A stretch of DNA of 64,000 nucleotides from JBDWFY01 sp039976075 (lineage in GTDB: Bacteria > Pseudomonadota > Alphaproteobacteria > Rhizobiales > Stappiaceae): assembly GCA_039976075.1 (NCBI GenBank), contig JBDWFY010000022.1, positions 434,001-498,000 on the forward strand, given 5' to 3'. Numbering within the stretch: position 1 is the first letter of the stretch; each line of letters starts with the position of its first letter. The translations under genes were made by a program, and so were the position numbers. The notes under the pieces were generated by a model. It was not told the origin of the DNA. It was given only the letters and a program-made list of their open reading frames with translations, and ran no database searches. Shown in pieces: positions 44,077-53,070 of the stretch.

Positions 44077-44673
44077 ATGAGCGATGACCACGTGCAGGAC
44101 ACATCCGGGCCGGAAGAGGACGGTGCAACTCTGGGAAAATCCATCCGGGATGCGCGGCGTGCCAAAGGCTGGACGCTGGAGGAAACGGGCCGAGCGGCTG
44201 AAATTGGACGGTCGACTCTATCGAAAATCGAAAACAATCAGATGCGACCGAGTTTCGATATCGTCAGACGGCTCACGCAAGTTCTCGACATGAATCCGCC
44301 TCAGCTATTTTTACAGTCGGGTCAGACAGGAATAACGGGACGGCGCGATTTCACCCCGAAAGGGCAAGGTGAGATCCGCGAAACACCGACATATGCGCAC
44401 GAACTTTTGTGTTTCGAACTCACCAGCAAGCGGATGCTGCCCTATGTTGCCACAATCAAGGCCAGGGATGTTTCGGCGTTTGAAACGTTGCCTCGGCATG
44501 AGGGGGAGGAATTCATGTATGTCCTCAGTGGTGAACTGATCTTCATTTCCGAACATTACCGTCCCCTTCCGATGAAGGCCGGGGATTCACTCTATTATGA
44601 CAGCGCAATGGGTCACGGTTGCGTCTCGACCAGCACCGATGACGCCAAAGTATTGTGGGTTTCGCTCGAATGA
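44077..44673 (+). CDS. XRE family regulator with C-terminal cupin domain
   Basis: A 198-residue regulator. The helix-turn-helix is at about residues 22-75 (LGKSIRDARRAKGWTLEE to RRLTQVLDM), and a cupin sensor domain covers the rest, with HEGEEFMYVLSGEL near 145 and GDSLYYDSAMGHGC near 170. It is divergent from the glycine operon and most likely controls it in response to glycine or a related amine. The gene begins after an AAAGAAAAAAT purine run rather than a classic ribosome binding site. Confidence 0.88.
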   Translation: MSDDHVQDTSGPEEDGATLGKSIRDARRAKGWTLEETGRAAEIGRSTLSKIENNQMRPSFDIVRRLTQVLDMNPPQLFLQSGQTGITGRRDFTPKGQGEIRETPTYAHELLCFELTSKRMLPYVATIKARDVSAFETLPRHEGEEFMYVLSGELIFISEHYRPLPMKAGDSLYYDSAMGHGCVSTSTDDAKVLWVSLE

Positions 44674-44819
44674 TGTCCTGTCAGAGTCAAGTGTGCTTGT
44701 CGAACAGCGAGATGTCGTCTGCTGCATTTTGCGAAACTTTGCCATGCCAAGGTACCTGAGCCCGCCGCCGCAACAGCTAACAATCACTTCGGTGATGATT
44801 GGCCTTGCCGTCAGAACGA

Positions 44820-45746
44820 TCAATGCGGTGCATGGTCCGAAGGCGGTGACCGGAAACGTAATCGCGTCGCGATCAGGACACCGCTAACAATCAGTACGGC
44901 GCCAACGCATTGATAGATGTGTAGTTCCGCACCCAATACAGCTACAGACTCCACAGCAACAAATATCGGCACGAGATAGGAAAATAACGAGGATGACGAC
45001 GCGCCGATTTCGTTTGTGCCGAAGTTAAGCAGGTGGAGATAGAGCGCACCCATGCCAACCCCGATGAAGAGTATAGAACCCCACACTTGCCAGGAGTAAT
45101 CGAACGGTGTTGGCGTGCTTGCCTCATAAGCAATGAATATGGGCGATAGAACCAGCGTTCCAATGACAAGGATCACGAACAGACCCTCTTCAGGCTTGGG
45201 GTTCAAGTCCCATTTCTTGAGAAGAACCAGATAGAGGCCCCGGAAGGAATTGGATGCGATCATAAGCAGGAAGGCCAGATGCGGATTGAAGTCCACAAGG
45301 TTCGAAAGGCTGCCCCGGAAAGCAAAGACTAAAGCGCCAGCGAGTGCGAGTGCGACACCCAGATACTGCACCACATGCAGCCGCTCGCCCAACAGAAGTG
45401 CGGAGAACAGGATCGTCAGAAGTGGCACGCTTGTGTATCCGGCCCCGAGATCGATCAGATCGTCCGACCGCAGTGCCAGATAGACCAACCAGGGCGTGAA
45501 GACCACGCCCACGATTGCAAGTATCGAAATGCGAAGGCTGTTGCTGCGAAAGTAGCCTATTGGATTACCCTGCTTTTTGACAACGAATGGTATGACGCAA
45601 ATGGCAGCGATCAGGCAGCGCCAAAAAGCCAGCACGACTGGCGGGACCTCATTTACCGCCAGGTTGCCGAACAGAAAATTTCCCGCGCTGATCAGCATAG
45701 CCAGAAGCAGGGCACCGTATGCCAAGGCAATCTTCTCTTTGTTCAT
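44820..45746 (-). CDS. DMT superfamily transporter (EamA family)
   Basis: A 308-residue membrane protein with two EamA repeats of about five segments each, including the landmarks PPVVLAFWRCLIAAI near residue 37 and VQYLGVALALAGALVFAF near 130. Such proteins usually export amino acids or metabolites. It stands alone between the XRE-cupin gene and the Dpp-like operon, so nothing indicates its cargo. Confidence 0.88.
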   Translation of the reverse strand: MNKEKIALAYGALLLAMLISAGNFLFGNLAVNEVPPVVLAFWRCLIAAICVIPFVVKKQGNPIGYFRSNSLRISILAIVGVVFTPWLVYLALRSDDLIDLGAGYTSVPLLTILFSALLLGERLHVVQYLGVALALAGALVFAFRGSLSNLVDFNPHLAFLLMIASNSFRGLYLVLLKKWDLNPKPEEGLFVILVIGTLVLSPIFIAYEASTPTPFDYSWQVWGSILFIGVGMGALYLHLLNFGTNEIGASSSSLFSYLVPIFVAVESVAVLGAELHIYQCVGAVLIVSGVLIATRLRFRSPPSDHAPH

Positions 45747-46044
45747 GATGTCAGCAGAGCATGGTCTGCCCGGGAGTCAAAGCGCTAAAGCGAATGTCTG
45801 GCTTTGTTAAATGGTATGTTTTTTCGGAAATCTTCGCTCAACAGTCGGAATTCAATAAATGAAGGGTGCGTTGCTGTTATTGACTGAAACTGTTTTTCTG
45901 GGGGAAGGGCTGGTTCGGTAAAACTTGGTCAGGAACGAGTCCAGCGCACTTGTATCCGCTTAGTTGCCAGTTCTAAACGCATAGGCAACCATTAGAAATG
46001 GTCGCTGTCACCTGATAAGAAACCTTGAATTTGACCTGTGTCGG
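45747..46044. other. Intergenic stretch between EamA and DppF-like genes
   Basis: A 298-nt stretch with no convincing gene. A GGCTTTGTTAAAT segment near 45802 resembles the outer end of some IS5-type elements, but no transposase remnant or matching opposite end is visible. Confidence 0.3.
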
Positions 46045-46773
46045 TCAACATTCAATCGACCGCTGAAACAGCTCCCTTCCATAGTCGGATGAGAATTGCC
46101 CGGATCGCAGTGTCGCAACATCGGATGTTTCCTCAATTCGGCCCGCCCGCAGGATAGCCAACCGGTCACACAGGAAACTAACGACAGGCAGGTCATGGGT
46201 TACCAGCAGAAAGGTCAAACCTTTCTCCTCGCGCAAGGCTTTGAGCAAATTCAGTATCTCGGCCTGAACGCTGACATCCAGCGCGCTTGTCGGCTCGTCC
46301 AGCAACAACACCGGTGGATCAAGCATCAGGGCGCGGGCGATGGCAACGCGCTGGCGTTGCCCACCCGATAGCTGGTGAGGCAAACGGAACCTGAACCGCC
46401 GGGGTAGCCCGACCGCATCCAGCATGTCCAACACGCGTTTGTCCCGGTCCGCAACGCCATGAATGATCAAGGGTTCGCTGATCGTGTCATCAACCGTGCG
46501 GTGCGGATGCAAGCTGCCATAGGGGTCCTGAAAAACCATCTGGATCTGACGCGCGCGCGACCGCCGCGTCGCTTCTTGTTGTGCCTTTTCACCGATGCGC
46601 AACCCACCGCTGGATGGTTTCACCTGCCCGGTGAGCGCTTTCAGAATTGTCGACTTGCCTGAACCGGATTCACCCACCAGGGCAAAACTTTCACCCGCAG
46701 CAACATTGAATGAAACGCCATGCAATACAGTGGTGTCGCCAAATCTGACCGAGAGGTTGCTGACCTCGATCAT
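46045..46773 (-). CDS. Peptide/nickel ABC transporter ATP-binding protein, DppF-like
   Basis: A 242-residue ATPase with Walker A GESGSGKSTILKALTG near residue 35, signature QLSGGQRQRVAIARAL near 140 and Walker B VLLLDEPTSALD. It is shorter than DppF (about 330) because it lacks the C-terminal oligopeptide domain. It is the last gene of dppB-C-D-F, overlapping dppD by ATGA. Confidence 0.9.
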   Translation of the reverse strand: MIEVSNLSVRFGDTTVLHGVSFNVAAGESFALVGESGSGKSTILKALTGQVKPSSGGLRIGEKAQQEATRRSRARQIQMVFQDPYGSLHPHRTVDDTISEPLIIHGVADRDKRVLDMLDAVGLPRRFRFRLPHQLSGGQRQRVAIARALMLDPPVLLLDEPTSALDVSVQAEILNLLKALREEKGLTFLLVTHDLPVVSFLCDRLAILRAGRIEETSDVATLRSGQFSSDYGRELFQRSIEC

Positions 46774-47591
46774 AGGGCGCTCCGATCCAGCACCGGCAGC
46801 CTGGTGCGATGCTCATCAATTGTTGGCAGGCTGGCAACAAGCCCCCGCGTATAGGGATGTTGTGCCTCGTAGAGCTTGCCGGACCCGAGTTCCTCGACAA
46901 TCTCGCCCTGGTACATCACCAGTATCCGGTCGCACCAGCGGGCCACCATATTGAGGTCATGGGAAATCAGCATGAGCCCCATACCGCGGCGCTTGACAAG
47001 GTCGTCAAGAATATCGAGCACCTGTCCGCGAACTGATACATCAAGCGCGCTTGTTGGCTCATCAGCAATCATCAGCGCGGGTTCCATGACCACCATCATG
47101 GCGATCATCACCCGCTGGCCCATGCCGCCTGAGACCTCATGCGGGTATAATCGCGCGACACGTTCCGGGATGTCGATGCGTACAGCCTCCAACGCCTCGA
47201 GCATACGCTGGCGACGCTGGCGAGCACTAGACACACCGTGGACTGCCAGCGCCTCTTCGATCTGATCGCCGATGCGGATAACCGGGTTCAGGCTGAATTT
47301 CGGGTCCTGAAGCACCATGGACATGCGCGCACCGCGCATTTGGCGCAGGGCATTGTCTGACAGGCCGCGCAGGTCGGTGCTGTCAAATTCCAGTTTGTCG
47401 GCGGTCACGTGACCGGGGAGCGGGATCAGTCCCATGATGGCCCGACCTGTCATGCTTTTGCCTGATCCGCTTTCGCCCACGATACCCAACCGTTCTCGGC
47501 CAAGGGAGAAGGACAGGCCACGCACAACTTCAATCGGCCCCTGATCGGATGGAAACGTGACACGCAGATTTTCGACGGACAGCAAAGTCAT
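46770..47591 (-). CDS. Peptide/nickel ABC transporter ATP-binding protein, DppD-like
   Basis: A 273-residue ATPase with Walker A GESGSGKSMTGRAIMG near residue 38, signature EVSGGMGQRVMIAMMV near 150 and Walker B LMIADEPTSALD. The SGGM signature is typical of DppD proteins. The start overlaps the permease stop by 4 nt. It is somewhat shorter than classical DppD. Confidence 0.9.
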   Translation of the reverse strand: MTLLSVENLRVTFPSDQGPIEVVRGLSFSLGRERLGIVGESGSGKSMTGRAIMGLIPLPGHVTADKLEFDSTDLRGLSDNALRQMRGARMSMVLQDPKFSLNPVIRIGDQIEEALAVHGVSSARQRRQRMLEALEAVRIDIPERVARLYPHEVSGGMGQRVMIAMMVVMEPALMIADEPTSALDVSVRGQVLDILDDLVKRRGMGLMLISHDLNMVARWCDRILVMYQGEIVEELGSGKLYEAQHPYTRGLVASLPTIDEHRTRLPVLDRSAL

Positions 47592-48490
47592 CCGCGCGAC
47601 CTTTGCTTCGGGTCCAGCACATCACGCAAGCCGTCACCGAACAGGCAAAAGCCCAGTGATACAATCACGATGGCGAAACCGGGCATGGTGGCGACCCACC
47701 ACTGATCAAGGATGAACGAGCGACCGCGCGAGATCATCGCACCCCATTCCGGCAGCGGCGGCTGCGCGCCCAACCCAAGAAATCCCAGTCCTGCTGCCGT
47801 CAGGATAATCCCCGCCATATCCAGCGTCACGCGTACAATCGTCGACGAAATGCAAAGCGGTATGACATGGAGCGCGATGATGCGCGACGATGAGGCGCCC
47901 TGCATACGCACGGCATCCAGGAATTCAGCGTTGCGAAACGTCAGGACTTCGGCGCGCGCGATGCGGGCATAGACAGGCCAAGCGGTGATCGCGATGGCAA
48001 TCACCGCATTTTCAATTCCCGGACCAAGCGCCGCCACAAAGGCCAGTGCCAGTATCAGGCGGGGCAATGACAGGAAAACATCGGTCAGACCCATCAGAAT
48101 GCGGTCAATCCATCCCCCGAAATAGGCCGCCACCGTGCCAATCAACAGCCCGAGCGGGGCCGAGATGATGGCCACCAGCAACACGATCATCAATGTGATC
48201 CGTGCGCCAAAGATCACCCGGGACATGATATCGCGACCCAGCTCGTCCGTACCCATCCAATGGGCACCAGACGGTGGCTGCAATCGGTTCGAAAGATTGC
48301 CTTCTATCGGCGAATAGGGGGCTAGCCATGGGGCAAAGGCCGCCACTAGCAAAAGGATGGTGATGACCACAAATCCTGCCATGGCCAAAGGATTACGCAT
48401 CAGTGCCCGGGCCAACCGATAGAATTGCCCCAACCTGGCTTGCATCCGGGTTTCTGGATCGTCTGAGAGCAGCCACGTTCGTGTAATCAT
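47588..48490 (-). CDS. Peptide/nickel ABC transporter permease, DppC-like
   Basis: A 300-residue permease with an N-terminal cytoplasmic stretch and about six membrane segments. Family marks are HWMGTDELGRDIMSRVIFGAR near residue 77 and GLGFLGLGAQPPLPEWGAM near 235. It pairs with the DppB-like permease; both neighbouring junctions are 4-nt overlaps. Confidence 0.92.
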   Translation of the reverse strand: MITRTWLLSDDPETRMQARLGQFYRLARALMRNPLAMAGFVVITILLLVAAFAPWLAPYSPIEGNLSNRLQPPSGAHWMGTDELGRDIMSRVIFGARITLMIVLLVAIISAPLGLLIGTVAAYFGGWIDRILMGLTDVFLSLPRLILALAFVAALGPGIENAVIAIAITAWPVYARIARAEVLTFRNAEFLDAVRMQGASSSRIIALHVIPLCISSTIVRVTLDMAGIILTAAGLGFLGLGAQPPLPEWGAMISRGRSFILDQWWVATMPGFAIVIVSLGFCLFGDGLRDVLDPKQRSRG

Positions 48491-49500
48491 GAGCGCGCCC
48501 TCGGATCAAGAACCCTGTAAAGCGCGTCAGAGGTTTTGTTGATACCCACAAAAACCGCACCAATCACCATGGTCGCCCCCAAAACCGCATTCATGTCGGC
48601 GTTCAGGAGAGCCGTTGTCAGATAATTGCCTATGCCGGGCCAGCTAAAGACCGTTTCAATCATGACCGAGCCTTCCAAAAGCCCGGCATAGCTGAGCCCG
48701 ATCACGGTGATCAGTTGCACTCTGATTGGGCGGAATGCGTGCCTCCACAGAATAAGGCGTTCCGGCACGCCTTTGACCCGGGCCGTAATGATGAATTCCT
48801 GGCTGAGCTGCTCCAGCATAAAGCTACGGGTCATCCGGGCGATATAGGCGAGAGCGAAGAAACCCAGAATCGTCGCTGGCAAGATGATGTGTGACACCGC
48901 GCTGCGAAACGCGTCCCAATTGCCGTCGATCATGCTGTCGATCAGCAAAAGACCGGTGTGCGGCTGGACCATGCCATCCAGAAAGAAGTCAATCCGGCCC
49001 GGCCCGCCAACCCATCGCAGGTTCGCATAGAAAATCACCAGCCCGACAAGACCCAGCCAAAATGCGGGGATCGCATAGCCCGCAAGGCCGATGACGCGAA
49101 TGATCTGGTCTGTCAGCTTCCCTTGGCGAGACGCGGCGAACACGCCCATTGGCACACCAAGGACAACACCGATAACAATGCCGATGGTAGCCATTTCCAG
49201 TGTTGCGGGGAAAACGCGGGCCAAATCCTCGGCCACCGGGCGACCCGTGGAAACTGACATGCCAAGCTCACCCTGTGCCACCTGCCAAACATAGCGCACA
49301 AACTGCACCACAAGCGGATCATCCAGTCCCATCTCCTGCCTTGCGGCCTCATAGGTCGCAGCGCTTGCCCGGTCTCCTACGACCGCGACAACGGGGTCGA
49401 TTGGGACCACCCGACCGATCACAAAGGTGATCGCCAGCAAGCCGAGAAAGGTCACGGCCAGCGTCATCAGGAACTGGAGGGCGGGGAGGGATCGGGTCAA
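48487..49500 (-). CDS. Peptide/nickel ABC transporter permease, DppB-like
   Basis: A 337-residue permease with the DppB blocks GLDDPLVVQFVRYV near residue 58 and ETVFSWPGIGNYLTTALLNADMN near 290. It is the first gene of the minus-strand importer operon and is divergent from the XRE-cupin regulator and the binding-protein gene. Confidence 0.92.
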   Translation of the reverse strand: MTRSLPALQFLMTLAVTFLGLLAITFVIGRVVPIDPVVAVVGDRASAATYEAARQEMGLDDPLVVQFVRYVWQVAQGELGMSVSTGRPVAEDLARVFPATLEMATIGIVIGVVLGVPMGVFAASRQGKLTDQIIRVIGLAGYAIPAFWLGLVGLVIFYANLRWVGGPGRIDFFLDGMVQPHTGLLLIDSMIDGNWDAFRSAVSHIILPATILGFFALAYIARMTRSFMLEQLSQEFIITARVKGVPERLILWRHAFRPIRVQLITVIGLSYAGLLEGSVMIETVFSWPGIGNYLTTALLNADMNAVLGATMVIGAVFVGINKTSDALYRVLDPRARS

Positions 49501-49544
49501 GGTCGGCTCCGTTTGGGCGATCTTAACAAAGTTTTTTGACTGAG

Positions 49545-49574
49545 AAAAATATTTTTACTAATATCAAAAATATT
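49545..49574. promoter_or_regulatory. AT-rich palindromes in the dppB/XRE-cupin divergent promoter
   Basis: AAAAATATTTTT at 49545-49556 is a perfect 12-bp palindrome. A second inverted repeat uses AATATTTTT (49548-49556) and AAAAATATT (49566-49574). They sit between the divergent starts at 49500 and 49587 and are the best candidates for operators of the adjacent regulator. AT-rich palindromes can arise by chance, so support is modest. Confidence 0.45.
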
Positions 49575-49586
49575 GCAGGAGATCCC

Positions 49587-50165
49587 ATGTCCAGAATTGA
49601 GTCTGCACGGCCACCAGCCTTCGGTGGCCGAATAAGAGATATGCGACGCAAGTCGAATCTGACGTTGCAGGCGCTCGCGGATCAAGCAGGCATTTCGGTT
49701 GGTTTTCTCAGTCAGGTCGAGCGGGACAAAGCGACGCCAAGTCTGGGAACGCTGGCTAATCTCGCAGCGACGCTGGGCGTGGATGTGGATGCCTTTATTG
49801 CCACGCCGAAACCTGCCGATAGCGTGACCCGCCAGGGGGAACGACCGCAATTCGCCCTTGCGGATTCGTCACTTTCCTATGAGCACATTTCAACCGTTCT
49901 GCCCGGCGGCACAATATCGTCGCTCATCATTCATGTCCCTGAAGGATATTCTTCGGAAGTGATGGCTCATGTGGGTGAAGAGCTTGTCATGGTTCTGGAC
50001 GGCACAGTGCGCCAGACCTTGAATCAAGCGCAGTTTGTCCTTCATTCCGGCGACAGCCTGCACTTTATGGGCGATACCCCCCACTCATTCGCAAATGTAG
50101 GCGATGGCCCGGCCCGATTGCTGTGGACCGGAACCTCGCCACGTCTGCTCGGGCCAAAGGCCTAA
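49587..50165 (+). CDS. XRE family regulator with C-terminal cupin domain
   Basis: A 192-residue regulator: helix-turn-helix at about residues 10-65 (RIRDMRRKSNLTLQALADQAGIS then VERDKATPSLGTLANLA) and a cupin domain with VPEGYSSEVMAHVGEELVMVL near 120 and HSGDSLHFMGDTPHSFAN near 155. The ATG at 49587 has GGAGA upstream and is preferred to an in-frame start at 49536 that would run through the palindromes. It lies between the two halves of the Dpp-like importer and probably controls both. Confidence 0.9.
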   Translation: MSRIESARPPAFGGRIRDMRRKSNLTLQALADQAGISVGFLSQVERDKATPSLGTLANLAATLGVDVDAFIATPKPADSVTRQGERPQFALADSSLSYEHISTVLPGGTISSLIIHVPEGYSSEVMAHVGEELVMVLDGTVRQTLNQAQFVLHSGDSLHFMGDTPHSFANVGDGPARLLWTGTSPRLLGPKA

Positions 50166-50191
50166 GCTGAGACCAACAACAGGAGAGACCA

Positions 50192-51787
50192 ATGAAATAC
50201 GTCGCCAACATTGCCAAAACACTGGCCGTTAGCTTAATCGCGCTATCGAGCACACCTGTTTTGGCGGAAACACCGGCCAATGCACTGGTGATCGCCCAGA
50301 ACATCGACGACATCGTCACCGTTGACCCGGCTTCAGCTTATGAATTCACCTCCGGCGAATATGTGACAAATACCTATGATCAACTTGTCCAGTATGACGC
50401 TGAAGACACCACGACGCTGGCACCCGGCCTTGCCGAAAGCTGGGACATCGATGCAGACACCAAAACCGTGACATTCAAATTGCGCGATGGGGTGACGTTT
50501 ACCTCAGGCAATCCGCTTCGGGGTGCCGATGTTGTGGGCAGTTGGAAGCGTGTTCTCGTACTGAACAAGGCGCCTGCGTTCATTCTGGAAAACCTTGGCT
50601 GGACTGCCGACAACATCGAAGAGATGGTCACCGCCGATGGCAACACCGTCACCGTGCGTTGGATCGGTGATTTCGCCCCATCCTTTGTGCTGAACGTACT
50701 CGCATCGCGTCCGGCTTCGATTGTGGATTTTGAAACCGCGATGGCCAATGAGGCAGATGGCGATATGGGACATGCCTGGATGAACCAGAACAGCGCCGGA
50801 ACAGGCCCATTCTCATTGTCACGCTACGCACCAGGCGAAGTGCTGATGCTGGATGCTAATCCGAACTACTGGAATGGTGCACCAAAGATCGAACGCGTGA
50901 TGATCCGTCATGCGGCCGAAGCCGCAACCCAGAGATTGCTGCTGGAATCAGGCGATGTGGACATGGCCAAGAACCTGACACCGGACCAGGTCGCAGGACT
51001 ATCCGGAAATGAAAAGGTGAAAATCGAAACCTATCCTCAAACAGCCGTTCACTGGTTCAGTTTTAACCAGAAACACGAGCCGCTGACCAATCCCGCTCTT
51101 TGGGAAGCCTCACGTTATCTGGTTGACTACAAGGGTATGGCCGACAGTTTCCTCAAAGGACAGATGGAAGTTCATCAGGCGTTCTGGCCCGAAGGCTTTC
51201 CCGGTGCGCTGACGGATACACCGTTCAGCTATGACCCTGAAAAAGCCAAGGCTATTCTGGAAGAGGCTGGTGTCCAACTCCCTTTGACAATCGAGTTGGA
51301 CGTAATCAATGCCGCCCCGTTCACCGACATGGCCGCAAGCTTGCAACAAACCTTTGCACCGGCAGGTATTAACTTCGAAATCCTGCCTGGAACCGGCGCG
51401 CAGGTGATTACGAAATATCGCGCTCGGACACACCAGGGCATGCTTTTGTACTGGGGCCCGGACTTTATGGACCCGCATTCAAATGCTAAAGCGTTTGCCT
51501 ATAATGCCGACAACTCTGACGACAAATACGCGTCGACCACGACTTGGCGTAATGCGTGGATGCCACCAGCCGATGTCAATGAAAAGACCAAGGCAGCACT
51601 GGCGGAACTGGATACCGAAAAGCGGAATCAAATGTATGTGGAACTGCAAAAGTCAATGCAGGATGAAGCACCGTTTGTGATCATGTTCCAGGCGGTCAAG
51701 CAGGTCGCAATGGCAGATGGAGTCGAAGGCTTTGTGAACGGGGCCAACGCGGACTATGTTTACTATCGCCTTGTCGAAAAGAAATAA
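50192..51787 (+). CDS. Peptide/nickel ABC transporter substrate-binding protein, DppA-like
   Basis: A 531-residue family 5 periplasmic binding protein. The N terminus is a Sec signal peptide with likely cleavage after PVLAE near residue 25. Family blocks include LAESWDIDADTKTVTFKLRDGVTF near 75 and the DPHSNAKAF segment near 430. It starts 26 nt after the regulator gene with AGGAGA upstream. A strong terminator follows at once. It should serve the dppBCDF-like genes on the other strand. Confidence 0.92.
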   Translation: MKYVANIAKTLAVSLIALSSTPVLAETPANALVIAQNIDDIVTVDPASAYEFTSGEYVTNTYDQLVQYDAEDTTTLAPGLAESWDIDADTKTVTFKLRDGVTFTSGNPLRGADVVGSWKRVLVLNKAPAFILENLGWTADNIEEMVTADGNTVTVRWIGDFAPSFVLNVLASRPASIVDFETAMANEADGDMGHAWMNQNSAGTGPFSLSRYAPGEVLMLDANPNYWNGAPKIERVMIRHAAEAATQRLLLESGDVDMAKNLTPDQVAGLSGNEKVKIETYPQTAVHWFSFNQKHEPLTNPALWEASRYLVDYKGMADSFLKGQMEVHQAFWPEGFPGALTDTPFSYDPEKAKAILEEAGVQLPLTIELDVINAAPFTDMAASLQQTFAPAGINFEILPGTGAQVITKYRARTHQGMLLYWGPDFMDPHSNAKAFAYNADNSDDKYASTTTWRNAWMPPADVNEKTKAALAELDTEKRNQMYVELQKSMQDEAPFVIMFQAVKQVAMADGVEGFVNGANADYVYYRLVEKK

Positions 51788-51792
51788 TGCTT

Positions 51793-51826
51793 CTGCCGGG
51801 AGCGCTTTGCGCTCCCGGCAGTTTTA
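51793..51826 (+). terminator. Rho-independent terminator after the DppA-like gene
   Basis: A perfect 13-bp stem, CTGCCGGGAGCGC with its complement GCGCTCCCGGCAG, has a TTT loop and is followed by TTTT. It begins 6 nt after the stop codon of the binding-protein gene. It would limit read-through into the GAF gene 14 nt downstream. Confidence 0.9.
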
Positions 51827-51839
51827 TTGAAAGCCAACC

Positions 51840-52298
51840 ATGACACCCGATGATATTTTCGCGGCATTGCATCGTGCAGCCGACGCTGCCTGCGGCGCGC
51901 GTCTGTTCACAGTCACTGTGCTTGATCGCGATGCCGGCCTTGCGCGACGAGCTTATTCTTCGCATCCCGTCGATTACCCGGTCACCGGCACCAAACCCAT
52001 GGGCAGCAACAGTTGGACGCAAAAGGTTTTGGAACAGGGAGAAACCTTCGTTGCCAATGAAACGGCAGGGTTTTCATCCTATTTTTCCGATCATGCGCTG
52101 ATCAACTCCTTAGGATGTGAAGCTGCAATGAATATTCCTGTCACCAGGGCCAGTCAGGTTGTCGCAACAGTGAATATCCTCGATGTTGCCGGTCATTTCA
52201 CGCCATCGCGGGTTCGAATACTAGAGCAGCTTGTGGCCGACGCTCGCTCCGATTTGCTGCAGGTTTTTGAAGCCGCGATGATGCAAGAAGGATCATGA
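51840..52298 (+). CDS. GAF domain-containing protein
   Basis: A 152-residue single GAF domain with the landmarks LFTVTVLDRDAGLARRAYSSHP near residue 20, SNSWTQKVLEQGETFVANE near 55 and a C-terminal helix. There is no output domain, so it is a free-standing small-molecule sensor or an enzyme of the methionine-sulfoxide-reductase GAF type, although the cysteine pattern of the latter is not clear. It lies after the Dpp binding-protein gene, separated by a terminator, so low-level co-expression is possible. Confidence 0.8.
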   Translation: MTPDDIFAALHRAADAACGARLFTVTVLDRDAGLARRAYSSHPVDYPVTGTKPMGSNSWTQKVLEQGETFVANETAGFSSYFSDHALINSLGCEAAMNIPVTRASQVVATVNILDVAGHFTPSRVRILEQLVADARSDLLQVFEAAMMQEGS

Positions 52299-52761
52299 AC
52301 GGAAAAATGGCCACGACGGACACTGCCGGCATGCCAACCTGAATTTTCGCCTAGCAAACCCAAGGCGGTCAAAGTGGAACGACCCAACCCAGACACAATT
52401 GATCGAGGTTCAGGCCAGATCTCGGATGTGATCCGATGTACGGCACGCGCGTGCCCGTTGATTGGGCAACTCTTTTGCCAATAGGTTGATTATTGCGCTG
52501 CGCATTTTCGAAGCGGATATGGGCTAAACACGCCACATCCACGGCGGCAATTTGGCGGCAATCGGACAAAGCATCCGTTTGAATTAATTGCCAAATGGTC
52601 GCCGATTTTAACTTTCCAAAAAGGGCTGAGAGTTGACCCCGATGTTTCATTGGCGTCATCAGCAACTAGAAAGACCATGAGTATCAGAAAAAGACTATTT
52701 GCAATTGTACATCACGCTGCGTTTCGACATGTTATAATCTTACCTGTTGGAGGCTTATGAT
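52299..52761. other. Long non-coding stretch
   Basis: About 460 nt without a convincing gene. An open frame on the minus strand (52369-52665) has no recognisable family and no ribosome binding site. The last 60 nt hold the promoter region of the next small gene. Confidence 0.4.
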
Positions 52762-53061
52762 TTGCACACTCACACCGTTTTTTTCTGGCTTCGGAATTCA
52801 GCCAGCAACGAGGATCGCCAAAAATTTCGTGCTGGCCTCGATCACCTGATGCAAGACCCGAATGTTCAGCATTCTGTTATAGGAGAGCCGGCAAAAACCA
52901 GCCGTGAAGTCGTGGATAGGAGTTATGACTTTGGGGCCGTGGTCACATTCAAAAACTTGGCTGATCACAACACTTATCAGGTCGGTAAGCATCATGACGA
53001 GTTTCTGGAAATGTGTAAGGATCTATGGTCCCGCGTGGTGGTTTATGATATCGCGTCTTAA
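52762..53061 (+). CDS. Dabb (stress-responsive alpha/beta barrel) domain protein
   Basis: A 99-residue protein with the ferredoxin-like Dabb pattern: HTVFFWLRNSAS at the start, a helix with QKFRAGLDHLMQ, then YDFGAVVTFKNLADHNTYQVGKHHDEFLE near residue 60. No ATG is in frame. A TTG at 52762 has a strong GGAGG 8 nt upstream and gives a family-like N terminus, so a TTG start is proposed. A frame from 52747 would begin on top of that GGAGG. Function of stand-alone Dabb proteins is usually unknown. Confidence 0.75.
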   Translation: MHTHTVFFWLRNSASNEDRQKFRAGLDHLMQDPNVQHSVIGEPAKTSREVVDRSYDFGAVVTFKNLADHNTYQVGKHHDEFLEMCKDLWSRVVVYDIAS

Positions 53062-53070
53062 TCCCTGTGA

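Noticed and set aside
45800..45850. IS5-type insertion sequence end
   Set aside because: GGCTTTGTTAAAT resembles an IS terminal repeat, but there is no transposase fragment, no partner repeat and no target duplication.
46045..49500. Zur-controlled metal transporter, by analogy with the 56-61 kb operon
   Set aside because: No Zur-type palindrome is present; the promoter zone has AT-rich palindromes and an XRE-cupin gene instead.
52369..52665. Minus-strand 98-codon open frame
   Set aside because: It has no recognisable family, no ribosome binding site and low-complexity codon text; a chance frame in non-coding DNA is more likely.
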